Assembly (NCBI GenBank): GCA_964525045.1
Contig: CAZGFD010000018.1
Coordinates: 10,494 to 74,493, forward strand
Origin: G020348185 sp964525045
GTDB lineage: Bacteria; Nitrospirota; Nitrospiria; Nitrospirales; UBA8639
Reading direction: 5' to 3'
Length of the DNA: 64,000 nt
Shown here: positions 17,825-26,559 of the stretch, one piece after another
Numbering within the stretch: the stretch's first letter is position 1
Layout: each line of letters starts with the position of its first letter
The notes under the pieces: generated by a model
What the model saw: only the letters and a program-made list of their open reading frames with translations
Told to the model about the DNA's origin: nothing
Databases searched by the model: none
Program-made: the position numbers and the translations under genes

Positions 17825-17858
17825 AAGGGAGGATAAAGTGATTATAGGTTGAGAATCG

Positions 17859-18227
17859 TTATTCCACTTCAAAAATCGGTTGTGTAAACAGGCCACACAG
17901 AATTAAGCCGGCACGTGGGGGTGGTTGTTTCTTGATGAGCGAGTTCCGAATCCCGCCCCCTAATCCACCACCTAATATTGTTCCGGCCCGTTCATAGGAG
18001 AGTGTATGGATGGCAACTAACTGTTGTGAGGGCCTTACGATTAGTTTTTCCGAACGAGATTCAAGCAGGTCGAGATATTCCGAATCAACTAAACGCAATT
18101 GATGTGACTGAAGGGCTGCCTGGGCATCCTCACATGTGGTCTTTCCGATCTCTATCGTTCCCTCCGGCAGTCCCGGACTGAGAAACACGCCAAGCACCAG
18201 TGCGATGATGTTCAAATTTTCAACCAT
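17859..18227 (-). CDS. Small exported hypothetical protein, paralogue of the next gene
   Basis: 122 residues, with GAGGAGG 8 bases before the ATG. The N-terminus is hydrophobic (IIALVLGVFLSPGLPEGTIEIG), either a signal anchor or a leader. It is clearly related to the protein encoded at 18354-18704: both share FLSP-x-LPE, a cysteine followed by E/DA, LRL-x-D-x-E, LSY-E/D-R and AG-x-x-LC. Such a tandem pair suggests duplication. A glycine-rich loop (GGGLGGGIRN) is found only in this copy. Function unknown. Confidence 0.7.
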   Translation of the reverse strand: MVENLNIIALVLGVFLSPGLPEGTIEIGKTTCEDAQAALQSHQLRLVDSEYLDLLESRSEKLIVRPSQQLVAIHTLSYERAGTILGGGLGGGIRNSLIKKQPPPRAGLILCGLFTQPIFEVE

Positions 18228-18353
18228 GATTGTTTCCTCCTCTCAGGTAACATTCGTTAAAAGGGTCCAGATTGCCGCATCACGCAACGATTCAAGAACG
18301 GGCTTTTAACATGCATAGACATGCGGACCCATGAACAACGTGAGTGCGGGTTC

Positions 18354-18704
18354 CTATTTTTCCGTGTCTCTTTCGGTCGCCAATGCACATAGCAGAAAGC
18401 CGGCTTTGGTCCTTTGCTGCTTTTTACCGAGGAGTGAGGTATAGGAATCCGACCGATCGTAGGACAAACTCAGGACTCCCAGTGGTTCCAAAATGGCCAC
18501 ATCGGGTTGAGCCAGCTCGAGAATCGGACCTCCGAAAGAGACACGGGGAACAAACTCTTTATCCATCAGTCTTAACCCCTGTTGATGTACCACGGCCATG
18601 GCCTTCTCACAGGGATCGCCAACTTTGATCATGTCTTCCGGTAGTGCCGGACTTAAAAATAGACCAATGACGATTGCAAAAAAATTTGGCAGTAAAATGT
18701 CCAT
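18354..18704 (-). CDS. Small exported hypothetical protein, tandem paralogue
   Basis: 116 residues, with AAGGAGGT 8 bases before the ATG. A hydrophobic start (MDILLPNFFAIVIGLFLSPALPE) is followed by a domain with paired cysteines (DPCEKA near residue 32 and LLCALA near 108). It shares its pattern with the neighbour at 17859-18227, about 45 percent similar by eye. It begins 46 bases after the stop of the gene at 18751-19182 and is probably co-transcribed with it. Function unknown. Confidence 0.7.
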   Translation of the reverse strand: MDILLPNFFAIVIGLFLSPALPEDMIKVGDPCEKAMAVVHQQGLRLMDKEFVPRVSFGGPILELAQPDVAILEPLGVLSLSYDRSDSYTSLLGKKQQRTKAGFLLCALATERDTEK

Positions 18705-18750
18705 CTTGCCACCTCCTTCTGGACTATGAAGTCATTAATATCTCTGACTC

Positions 18751-19182
18751 TTACTTAATTCCGAATCGGGAATGGGCCTTCCCCAATTTATCGAGTTCGG
18801 CTTCACATTCTTCCACGAGATTGCGAATCTTCTCAGCGGCTTCTGGCTGCCTTGCAATTCCTTCAATCGCCGCCCCTCCAATGACCCCAATGGCTTCTGG
18901 AACTCCTCGGGAGCCCCCTCTCAACTTCTTGTGTTGTTCCATGATTTTCGCGAGGCCACCACGAACACCCGCGAGTATAAGGTCTTCTGCCTCGGGCTGC
19001 CTGGCGATACCAGCGGCCGCTTGGGCACATAATGCTTGGATGCCGCGAGCCGCACTGCCATCGTTCTTGAACAAATCCCCACCCAGTTCGGCTCGAGCGG
19101 ACGAACTGAAGCCAATCATCATTGCCAGGGCCATGAAAGGAATTATTCCGATTAATGATTGAAAACCCTGCCGAGTAACCAT
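18751..19182 (-). CDS. Secreted helical protein with internal repeat
   Basis: 143 residues, with AAGGAGG about 7 bases before the ATG and a signal peptide ending SSARA at residue 30. The mature part is helical and contains a duplicated motif: GIARQPEAEDLILAGVRGG near residue 58 and GIARQPEAAEKIRNLVEE near 108, each about 50 residues apart. It has cysteines at ALCAQ and EECEAE. First gene of a leftward group with the two paralogous small proteins, and the nearest gene downstream of operator module copy 3. Function unknown. Confidence 0.72.
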   Translation of the reverse strand: MVTRQGFQSLIGIIPFMALAMMIGFSSSARAELGGDLFKNDGSAARGIQALCAQAAAGIARQPEAEDLILAGVRGGLAKIMEQHKKLRGGSRGVPEAIGVIGGAAIEGIARQPEAAEKIRNLVEECEAELDKLGKAHSRFGIK

Positions 19183-19378
19183 GCCGTCCTCCTTTGAACG
19201 TCGTTGATAAAAGTTCCGGCCTAATTTGCTAAACGCCTTCTACGCTTTTAAGAGGGTTTCCCGCTTGATTTTTCCAATGATCGTGATGATCTAAGCCATG
19301 AAATGGCTTGCAGGCGGTTTAAAAATCCTCTTTTAAATTGCAAAGACTTTAGTCAATATCACAAAACTGTTTGACCCA

Positions 19379-19453
19379 GTTAGGTGCAAATGTCAGTAAT
19401 GAGAAATGTTTTTTATCCCTACCAGTCGGCATTGGTTTAGGAACAAATGTCCC
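19379..19453 (-). promoter_or_regulatory. Multi-box operator module, copy 3 (minus orientation)
   Basis: Read on the minus strand it shows GGGACATTTGTTCCTA, then 16 bases, TAGGGATAAAAAAC, then 15 bases, CATTTGCACCTAAC. This is the same order and spacing as copies 1 and 2. It lies 197 bases upstream of the leftward secreted protein gene that begins at 19182. The rest of the 19183-19623 gap holds no gene. Confidence 0.65.
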
Positions 19454-19623
19454 ACGCCAGACAGACTAAGGAACTTGAAGGTGGGATGAAGAGCATGTTG
19501 GATTGTGAAGGAGCGTACTAGCGCATCACCCCGGACTCACCAGTCATGTGCGCAACAATACCGGAGAAAGATTTAGAGGAAGGCTTTTTGCCTATAGGGG
19601 AAATGTTCAGGGGCCAAACGGCT

Positions 19624-20286
19624 CTACCCCGAGCGCCGCTTGGCAAACAGCACCGCAGCCTGTGCCCGGCGAGAAATGTGGAGTTTCTGGAATGTATTAG
19701 CGAGGTAATTCTTTACGGTCTTATCGCTCAACCCGAGAGAGGTCGCGATCTCTTTGTTCGTTTTTCCTTCGGCCACCAAGGCAAGAACGGCCTTTTCTTG
19801 CGGCGAAAGGGATTCGAGGCTACCTTCTTCCTCCGATGGAGAGGCAAGAGTCTTCATCCATTGGAAGGCTTGCTTCGTGATGGCCGGATCCAGAATTGAA
19901 TGGCCACTTGTGACGGTCTTGATGGATCGAATGAGGGTTTCCGCACCCACCTCCTTGAGAAGATACCCTTCGGCCCCTGCGAGAAGCGCTGCTACCACGG
20001 TTTCCTCATCCGCATAAGAGGTCAGAAATATCACCCGTGTTCCGGGTGACCCCTCAAGAATTTTCGAACATGCGCTAATTCCCTCGTCATCCGGAATTCG
20101 GACATCGAGCAGTACGATGTCCGGTTTCAGTTTGCAAGCTTTGGTCACGGCGTCATCGGCGGTCCGAGCCTCTCCCACAATCTGAAACCCGGTTTCCTGG
20201 GAAAGAACCGTCTTCAGACCTAACAGGACCACTTCGTGGTCGTCCACCAAGAGCAGGGTCGTAGGATGTGCGGAAATGGAGGTCAT
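19624..20286 (-). CDS. NarL-family response regulator
   Basis: 220 residues: a receiver domain (residues 8-125; acidic pocket VDDHE, phospho-acceptor Asp in IVLLDVRIPD, then FLTSYAD and the conserved Lys in YLLKEVG) and a C-terminal LuxR-type helix-turn-helix (LSPQEKAVLALVAEGKTNKE, then IATSLGLSDKTVKNYL). It is a DNA-binding output for a phosphorelay. Its start is 6 bases after the stop of the hybrid kinase gene, so the two are almost certainly translationally coupled partners. The targets are unknown; the operator modules nearby are candidates only by position. Confidence 0.92.
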   Translation of the reverse strand: MTSISAHPTTLLLVDDHEVVLLGLKTVLSQETGFQIVGEARTADDAVTKACKLKPDIVLLDVRIPDDEGISACSKILEGSPGTRVIFLTSYADEETVVAALLAGAEGYLLKEVGAETLIRSIKTVTSGHSILDPAITKQAFQWMKTLASPSEEEGSLESLSPQEKAVLALVAEGKTNKEIATSLGLSDKTVKNYLANTFQKLHISRRAQAAVLFAKRRSG

Positions 20287-20292
20287 GGCAAA

Positions 20293-21933
20293 CTACGGAT
20301 CGAGCCTTACCACAATACGAGTGCCTTTTCCTGGGCTGGAATCGAGGGAGAAATGTCCACCTAATTTTCTGGCGCGGGCAGCCATATTCTTGAGGCCATG
20401 CCCCCCTCCTCCTAAGTCACTCTGTATGAACCCGCTCCCATCGTCCCAAATCTCGAGCCATATGCTCTTTTCCCTCATTTTAAGGGAAATGCCGCAGGTT
20501 TTTGCGCCACCATGGCGCAGACTATTAGAAAGGGCTTCTTGCACAATATAGGTAAGATGCATGGATTCTTTGCGCGTCAGGAGTTGCCCCGCTGCACCTT
20601 CAATGGCAAGTTTGAACTCCACTGGTTGGGTGCATGAGAGCTTCGAAACGACTTCCTGAATGGCAACGGGAAAGTCCCCCGGTTGATGAATAGACACATC
20701 AAGCCCGGTAATGAAATAACGAATATCGCGCATCAACGAATTGATTTGAGCAATGGCGTTCCCTATGGATTCCACCGCCGCTGTGGGGTTTTTCATGACC
20801 TGTTGCTTGCTCGATTCCAATCCCAACCCGAGGGCATAGCAAGACTGGAGCACACTATCATGAAGGTCCTGGCTGATCGCCTCCTGGAACTCCAGAGCCT
20901 GGCGAAGCTGCTGTTCCCGTTTGTGCAGAGTGGACTCAATCTGCTTCCGATCCGTGATCTCTTGGAGGGATCCCGCTATACGAAGGATACTGCCGGCGTC
21001 ATTCCTCATGGCTTGCCCACGCGCTCTGAACCTTCGAAACGCCCCCCGCTTCGTGCGGAGTCGGAGTTCCTCGTCGAACGGCACATCTCGCTCGATGTGC
21101 GAATTCAGGGCTGAAAAAAAACGGGCCTTGTCCTCCGGGTGTAGACACGAGGTCCAACTTTTTAATACGTTCGGAAACTCCTCCTCCCTAAATCCAAGGA
21201 GGGCCTTAAACCGGGGGGAACACCACGCCGGAGAACCGGGGAAGACCCATGGTGGTTTGGGGAGACAAGTGACCTCCCAAAATCCTTCGGTTGCCCTTCC
21301 GACAGCCAAATCAAGTCGGGTTTCACTCTCTTGCAGCGCCCTCTCGGTTTTTTCCCGTTCCGTGATCTCTTCCCTCAACGACAGGTTGATTTGTTCAAGT
21401 TCCGTTGTTCGCTCCAGAACACGCAACTCCATTTCTTCCCGTGCACGCTCAAGGGCCTTTTGCGCCTGATTTCTTTCATAAATGGCAAATTCTAGTTCAA
21501 GCGCGTATCGGTCGAAGTTCGTCCACAAGGCGCGGTGTACTTGGCAGAGCAATTCCTGGCACTCGCAGGTTTTCTCTACATAAGCAAAAGCCCCAAGATT
21601 CATGGCCTCCTTGGCTGACACATGGGACGCTTTGCCGGTATGAATGATGACCCGAATCCGATCGCGTTTTTGGCGAAGTCGTTGGAGCAGGCGAGTAGCC
21701 TTTAGATCGGGCAGGTTAGAATCAACTATCGCCACACTGATATCATCTCGGTCAACATGTTTGAGGGCTTCCGTGGCAGATGTACAGACAAGGGCTTCAA
21801 GGCTTTCCTTCTCAAGAACGTCCAGAAGAGTCCTCATGTCCGTTGGATGTTCCTCTACGATCAAGAGGCGCCAAAGTCGAGTCCGTTCGTAAGCGGAGAC
21901 TCGAATGGTTTCTAATTCCGAATGCTGGAGCAT
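20293..21933 (-). CDS. Receiver-PAS histidine kinase (NarX/DegS-type HisKA_3)
   Basis: 546 residues, cytoplasmic. Receiver domain at 16-130 (LLIVEEHP, phospho-acceptor Asp in AIVDSNLPD, EKTC Lys), a coiled coil at about 150-200, a PAS/PAC domain at 200-330, then a HisKA_3 dimerisation region with the phospho-His in QDLHDSVLQ and an HATPase domain (EALSNSLRHGGA, WDDGSGF, GGHGLKNMAARARKLGG). HisKA_3 kinases pair with NarL-type regulators, exactly what lies 6 bases downstream. With no membrane segment it probably receives its signal through the N-terminal receiver, perhaps from the kinase encoded just upstream. Confidence 0.9.
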   Translation of the reverse strand: MLQHSELETIRVSAYERTRLWRLLIVEEHPTDMRTLLDVLEKESLEALVCTSATEALKHVDRDDISVAIVDSNLPDLKATRLLQRLRQKRDRIRVIIHTGKASHVSAKEAMNLGAFAYVEKTCECQELLCQVHRALWTNFDRYALELEFAIYERNQAQKALERAREEMELRVLERTTELEQINLSLREEITEREKTERALQESETRLDLAVGRATEGFWEVTCLPKPPWVFPGSPAWCSPRFKALLGFREEEFPNVLKSWTSCLHPEDKARFFSALNSHIERDVPFDEELRLRTKRGAFRRFRARGQAMRNDAGSILRIAGSLQEITDRKQIESTLHKREQQLRQALEFQEAISQDLHDSVLQSCYALGLGLESSKQQVMKNPTAAVESIGNAIAQINSLMRDIRYFITGLDVSIHQPGDFPVAIQEVVSKLSCTQPVEFKLAIEGAAGQLLTRKESMHLTYIVQEALSNSLRHGGAKTCGISLKMREKSIWLEIWDDGSGFIQSDLGGGGHGLKNMAARARKLGGHFSLDSSPGKGTRIVVRLDP

Positions 21934-21987
21934 TGGTCTGTCTCCCTAGGTTAAACTCCGTTGTTGGATATTCCTATGCTTGGTGCT

Positions 21988-24561
21988 TCAGACACAATCT
22001 TTCCAGCCTGATCCTCCAGAGGACAATGATTGCAAAGCCAGCTCTCCATGGTGATGGCCCGAGTTCTCCAGGTCTTGCACAGTGCCGCAAGGAAGGCGAA
22101 GGCAAAAGGCAGCACCACACCCTTGATCGGCAACGTATTCAATTTCCCCGCCGTGGCGTTCAATGATTTGCCGGCTGATGGAGAGATTAAACCCCAGCCC
22201 TTGGGCTTTCGTGGTAAAGAGCGGTTCAAATAAATGCTCTCGAACCTGGGGGGACAGCCCTGGGCCAGTATCATAGATGGTAATGATGGCCAAGTCCCTT
22301 GTCTTACTGGCCGTGAGAAGAATCTCCCCGCTCCGGTCTATGGCCTGAGCAGAATATTGAATTAAATTGGTGAAGACCTGGCTCAAAAGCGTCGAATCCG
22401 CTTTCAGAAAAAATGACTCAGGGTTAAGAGACCAATAAAACTGAATCTCCTCGGGCAGGCTGACTCGCCGGTGTACATCAACGAGGAGCCGCGACAAATC
22501 AACATCCTCAATCCTCAATTCTTCCGCGCGCGCAATGGAAAGCAGGTTTTTAATCACCCTATTGGCTCCGACCGTCTCCTCTTCGGCCATCTCGATATAC
22601 TCGGCCAACTCGGGATCGGTCGAATGAAGACGGCGTTTTAACGCATACAAGGCGTTGCGGATGCTTCCCAACGAATTTCGAAGTTCGTGAGCAACACTAC
22701 CCGCTAATTGGCCGAGGGCAAGGAGTCGGGCCTGGGTTTCCACAGACTCCTGCCTCTTCTCCAGGTCCAGTTGGACCCGAGAGATCTCCTGTTCCTGTTG
22801 GCAAAATGGCATGTGTACCCTGCGAGTTCCGTTTTCCTTTTGTCTTTGAGAGGAGATGTCTTTCATAAAGCCAAAAATCTTCACGGGTTGATCGCCTTCC
22901 GCCACGACGGTAGGGAAATCATTGAACCAAATGGTCCTCCCATCCGCAGCGATCATACGATACTCAAGGCTCCGAACTTTTCGCCCGGTCTTGACCAGAA
23001 TACGCTCGGTGCAGACTCGATCCCGATCGGCAGGATGGAGATGGTTCTTCCAGAATGTCGGTTCGGCCATCCACCTTTCGATTGGATATCCAAGAATACG
23101 TTCCGCCTGTGGACTCACATAGGTGAACCGCATCGTGAGGGGATCCGCTTCCCAGACGATTCCATCGACAGCAGTTCCAAGGTATTGACACCGCAGTTGC
23201 AATTCCTTCAGCATGGCCTCGCGAGTCTTTCTTTCGGTGATATCCCTTGCCACTCCAGAGAACATGTTCCCGGCAAGGGATGTGACCCTCCACTTGATCC
23301 AGCGGTACGAACCGTCTCGACACCGGTATCGGTTTTCAAATTCAATGGATCCCGGGCCTGAATTCAACTCCTGAAGAGCATCCGTCGTCGCCTCACGATC
23401 CTCCGAATGAACCAACTCGATGAGGGGTCTGGACAGAAGCTCATCGGTAGAGAAACCCAAGGTGGTTTCAAAGGCCGGGTTAATCCGTCTATAGTAACCA
23501 TCCGTCCCAGCCAGGCAGAGCATGTCGCGGGAAGCATTAAAGAATTGATCGCGTCGCTCTTGATCTCGAATGCGCTCGGTGATGTCTATTCCAATACCTG
23601 CCAGCAGGGTTTCCCCGTCATAATTCCGGAATGGAAATTTGAACACCACCCAGTGATACGTCTCTCCATCTGATGCACTGATCTGTTCCTCAGTCTGCAC
23701 AACCCCGTTCCCCGACAGAACCATTCGGTCATGCGCGTGCAATTTCTTGGCTGTTTCCGGAGGCCAAAGATCAAAAACCGTTTTCTCCAGCCACGTCTCT
23801 GCAGGTCTTGAAAACAATTGACAGAAGGGCTCATTCACGTGACGGTATCGCCCTTCTCCATCCTGCAAAAAGGCAGGAGCAGGGCTGTGGGTGATAAAAA
23901 ACTGAAACCGCTCTTTACTGGTGCGAAGCTCGGCTTCTGCCCACTTGCGCTCGATGAATCCCCCGATTTGGGCTCCAAACGCCGAGAACATCTGACGGTG
24001 ACCGGCTGTCAGGGAAATCGGAGCGGAAGTCATAAACTCCAAAACCCCAATACATCGATTCGCCACAACGAGGGGAAATGCGATCGCGCCCTGAAGACCC
24101 AATTCGGCTGCGGTTGAAGGGTGAGGAAAATCAGCATCGATACGGACATCATCGATGGTGGCAGGTTCGACGGCGACCCAGACTTTCCCGGGGAGCCCCC
24201 TGCCTGGTGTATAGACCGTGGACCTGAGAAGTGTTTCAAAACATTCCATGCCAGCCGCAGTCTCTGTCCACGTTTCCGAACAATGCAATTGTTCGTGAGT
24301 CGCATCGGCTTCCCAATAGGCAGCAAAAGACCAGCCCCAATGTTGGCTAATGAGCTGTAAAGCAAATTTGACCCCTGTGGAGATCGAGTCAGCCTGGGCC
24401 AACCCCTCTCCAAGGAAATACTGCATCGCCAAGCGTTGGTCGCTTTGCATCCTCTGTTTCTTTTCCCGTTCCAAGCGTTGTCTGGCGTTGATCATCCGCT
24501 TCATTAAGGTCATCACCAGGAGAACCATCAGGACAACTTGCCCAACTTCCAAGACAGTCAT
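21988..24561 (-). CDS. GAF/multi-PAS histidine kinase
   Basis: About 857 residues. One N-terminal membrane helix (VGQVVLMVLLVMTLMKRMI), a GAF domain at about 50-200 (PGRGLPGKVWVAVEPATI), three PAS/PAC domains (about 215-590), then HisKA with the phospho-His in VAHELRNSLGSIRNALYA and an HATPase ending GFNLSISRQIIERHGGEIEY. A 30-residue tail follows. The start could be the ATG at 24570, but GAGGA is 8 bases before the one at 24561. First gene of a three-gene leftward operon (54 bases to the next), divergent from the LuxI gene, with the lux box between them. Confidence 0.9.
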   Translation of the reverse strand: MTVLEVGQVVLMVLLVMTLMKRMINARQRLEREKKQRMQSDQRLAMQYFLGEGLAQADSISTGVKFALQLISQHWGWSFAAYWEADATHEQLHCSETWTETAAGMECFETLLRSTVYTPGRGLPGKVWVAVEPATIDDVRIDADFPHPSTAAELGLQGAIAFPLVVANRCIGVLEFMTSAPISLTAGHRQMFSAFGAQIGGFIERKWAEAELRTSKERFQFFITHSPAPAFLQDGEGRYRHVNEPFCQLFSRPAETWLEKTVFDLWPPETAKKLHAHDRMVLSGNGVVQTEEQISASDGETYHWVVFKFPFRNYDGETLLAGIGIDITERIRDQERRDQFFNASRDMLCLAGTDGYYRRINPAFETTLGFSTDELLSRPLIELVHSEDREATTDALQELNSGPGSIEFENRYRCRDGSYRWIKWRVTSLAGNMFSGVARDITERKTREAMLKELQLRCQYLGTAVDGIVWEADPLTMRFTYVSPQAERILGYPIERWMAEPTFWKNHLHPADRDRVCTERILVKTGRKVRSLEYRMIAADGRTIWFNDFPTVVAEGDQPVKIFGFMKDISSQRQKENGTRRVHMPFCQQEQEISRVQLDLEKRQESVETQARLLALGQLAGSVAHELRNSLGSIRNALYALKRRLHSTDPELAEYIEMAEEETVGANRVIKNLLSIARAEELRIEDVDLSRLLVDVHRRVSLPEEIQFYWSLNPESFFLKADSTLLSQVFTNLIQYSAQAIDRSGEILLTASKTRDLAIITIYDTGPGLSPQVREHLFEPLFTTKAQGLGFNLSISRQIIERHGGEIEYVADQGCGAAFCLRLPCGTVQDLENSGHHHGELALQSLSSGGSGWKDCV

Positions 24562-24731
24562 AAACGACATTCCTCTAAGACTTTTAAATTGAGTAATGTT
24601 CCGACCTCATGGTCCTCGGATCTCACGCCACAATTCAGAACTGCCGATGCCCCCGAAGAGGTCCGTAGGAGTTGTGGTGCACGCGGAAGCTCTTTCAGGA
24701 TTGGAGGATACGATTTTTTTGAAATGGGCGC

Positions 24732-24751
24732 ACCTGGCGGAGTCGCCAGGT
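24732..24751. promoter_or_regulatory. lux box upstream of the LuxI-type gene
   Basis: ACCTG-N10-CAGGT over exactly 20 bp, with the inner bases also symmetric (GGCG/CGCC). This matches the canonical LuxR-AHL binding site. Its centre is about 80 bases before the LuxI ATG, leaving room for a promoter with the box at its usual place near -42. It also lies about 170 bases upstream of the divergent kinase operon, so it could influence both. Confidence 0.7.
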
Positions 24752-24822
24752 GACTTCATTGCGTAAAAAGTGAAACATGTGCCTCGATGGCCCCGACCCT
24801 GAGTGCCTAATAAGGAGGCAGT

Positions 24823-25575
24823 ATGGTTGCCTTACATGACATCGGATTTCAGGAAGGAGAATTATTGGTCAAAACGCTTTGCGAGCCATATGAACTCGAG
24901 GAAGCCTATCGGTTACGCCACAAGGTGTTTTCCCAAAACCTTCAGTGGGTCCCTTCTTCGGAAGATGAGATGGAGGTGGATCCCTATGATGCCTTGGCAA
25001 TATCTGTTGGGCTACTTTCAGGATCCGGAAGATTGTTAGGCATGTTTCGCCTCTTGTCCACGCAAGGACCATTCATGCTTGAAAAAGAATTTCGGCCCGT
25101 TTTGCTGCCGGGGTGTTCGCTCCGGAAGGAACCGGATACGGTCGAAATCACGAGACTCACCGTGGACCCCAGTTTGAACGAAAAAGGGCTCTCTTCGCGA
25201 CTGATGCTGGTCCTGTTCAAAGGCGTCTATCAGTGGTCGATCGGTAACAATATCCGGTACTTGTATATGGTGGTGGAAAAGCGTTTCCTTCGCATCCTTC
25301 GTGCTATAGGTTTTCCTTGCGAGCCCATCAGCCCGGCCAAGTCGCTCCCTCCGGCCGGTGCTCTGTCATTGGCAGCTATCCTGGATTGGGAGCAATTCAG
25401 ATATGAGTCTGGGAGAAAACGACCAGAGTTCCTGGATTGGATGGAATCCTTAGGAAGGGTGAATCATTTCGGCGAGGAGGGCCTACCTTCAAAGATGGTC
25501 GGGGTGGCGGATTGTGAGTCATCGAGGGAGAACAAGGACGAGGTAAGGACGACGAGCGAGCTGGTCAAGGTCTGA
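24823..25575 (+). CDS. luxI: LuxI-family acyl-homoserine-lactone synthase
   Basis: Makes an N-acyl-homoserine-lactone signal from S-adenosylmethionine and an acyl carrier, in the cytoplasm. The invariant residues of the family are present in order: R32 and F36 (LRHKVF), W42, D53 and D56 (VDPYD), R76 (GMFRLL), F84/ML, E108 and R111 (EITRLTV). AAGGAGG lies 6 bases before the ATG. At 250 residues it is longer than most (190-220); a C-terminal tail of about 30 residues is charged (SSRENKDEVRTTSELVKV). The acyl chain cannot be predicted. Convergent with a LuxR-type gene. Confidence 0.93.
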   Translation: MVALHDIGFQEGELLVKTLCEPYELEEAYRLRHKVFSQNLQWVPSSEDEMEVDPYDALAISVGLLSGSGRLLGMFRLLSTQGPFMLEKEFRPVLLPGCSLRKEPDTVEITRLTVDPSLNEKGLSSRLMLVLFKGVYQWSIGNNIRYLYMVVEKRFLRILRAIGFPCEPISPAKSLPPAGALSLAAILDWEQFRYESGRKRPEFLDWMESLGRVNHFGEEGLPSKMVGVADCESSRENKDEVRTTSELVKV

Positions 25576-25692
25576 GGGATACAGGGAATCCTCCTTGGAA
25601 CGGTGATTGCCTTCCTGGACAAGGTGCAGGGGGTAGAACTCAACCTGAAAGTCTGTGGGAAATGCTTCTGGGAGGGAAGAGCCGGATGGACC

Positions 25693-26481
25693 TCACGCCG
25701 TGCGGGAAATCATTCGGTTTTCGACAGCCATCGCAACTGCTTGGGTCCTGGAAGTGACATCGAGCTTGCAAAAAATACCCTCAACATGGAAGCGAACCGT
25801 CCGTTCCGTGACTCCAAGTATCCGCGAGATTTCCCAGTTTGTTTTCCCTTGGGTCATCCAATTGAGTACACTGAGCTCTCTAGGTGAGAGAGAGAAGGCC
25901 ATGCTTGGAGACGGCGATGGAGTGTTTTGTATCAGGGGGTAGTGAAGGTGATGGGCTAAATATTCAAGGGCTCCAGCATAGTGCGGATTCTCGGCCTTGT
26001 TCCTCCCGGCAAAAGAAAAAAAACTGCAGAGGCCCCGTTGGGAATCAAAGGCTCCAGCCGTAACCCCACCCGCCAGACCAAATGACCGTGCATGTTCAAT
26101 AAAGTCTTCCTCCTTCTTGGAGCCAGCGGTCTGGTACGTGCTAGACCAAACTTGAGTCTGAAAATTTTTCGCATGGGAAACCAATACGGGGTCGACCTCG
26201 GCGTACCCGTTCTTGGCGTACTGATATAGCCAGTCATTGGGATAACTTTCATTGAGAAGGTGAGAAAATTCTTGAACATCTCCCGATGGCCCAACGGCCG
26301 CGACCCCGGCAATGATATATTCGCAGGGAAACACCTTCCGAATCTGACCGAGAACGTTCTTAATGTCCTCATCAGTCTTCGCTTCCACCGAATAATGAAA
26401 AATTTCCAGGAAGTCCTGGAGTTCGCGTTTAGAAAAATGGCGAAAGGAATGAAAGGGGAAGGGTTTTTTCTTGTTGTTCAT
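25693..26481 (-). CDS. luxR: LuxR-type quorum-sensing regulator
   Basis: About 262 residues: an N-terminal autoinducer-binding domain and a C-terminal helix-turn-helix. The ligand-pocket residues are visible: W and Y in DWLYQYAKNGY, D and P in EVDPVL, W in QVWSST. The output domain has LSPRELSVLNWMTQGKTNWE and TERTVRFHVEGIFCKLDV. The frame is open up to 26559; neither candidate ATG has a good ribosome site, and 26481 gives the more usual length. It is convergent with the synthase gene, 118 bases apart. It probably binds the lux box at 24732. Confidence 0.9.
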   Translation of the reverse strand: MNNKKKPFPFHSFRHFSKRELQDFLEIFHYSVEAKTDEDIKNVLGQIRKVFPCEYIIAGVAAVGPSGDVQEFSHLLNESYPNDWLYQYAKNGYAEVDPVLVSHAKNFQTQVWSSTYQTAGSKKEEDFIEHARSFGLAGGVTAGAFDSQRGLCSFFSFAGRNKAENPHYAGALEYLAHHLHYPLIQNTPSPSPSMAFSLSPRELSVLNWMTQGKTNWEISRILGVTERTVRFHVEGIFCKLDVTSRTQAVAMAVENRMISRTA

Positions 26482-26559
26482 GTTCAACAAACAATAGGTT
26501 TCAAAAACCACCCCTCCTATGGGAGCGTGATTAATTCGATAGCATGCTCGCCCTAACAT

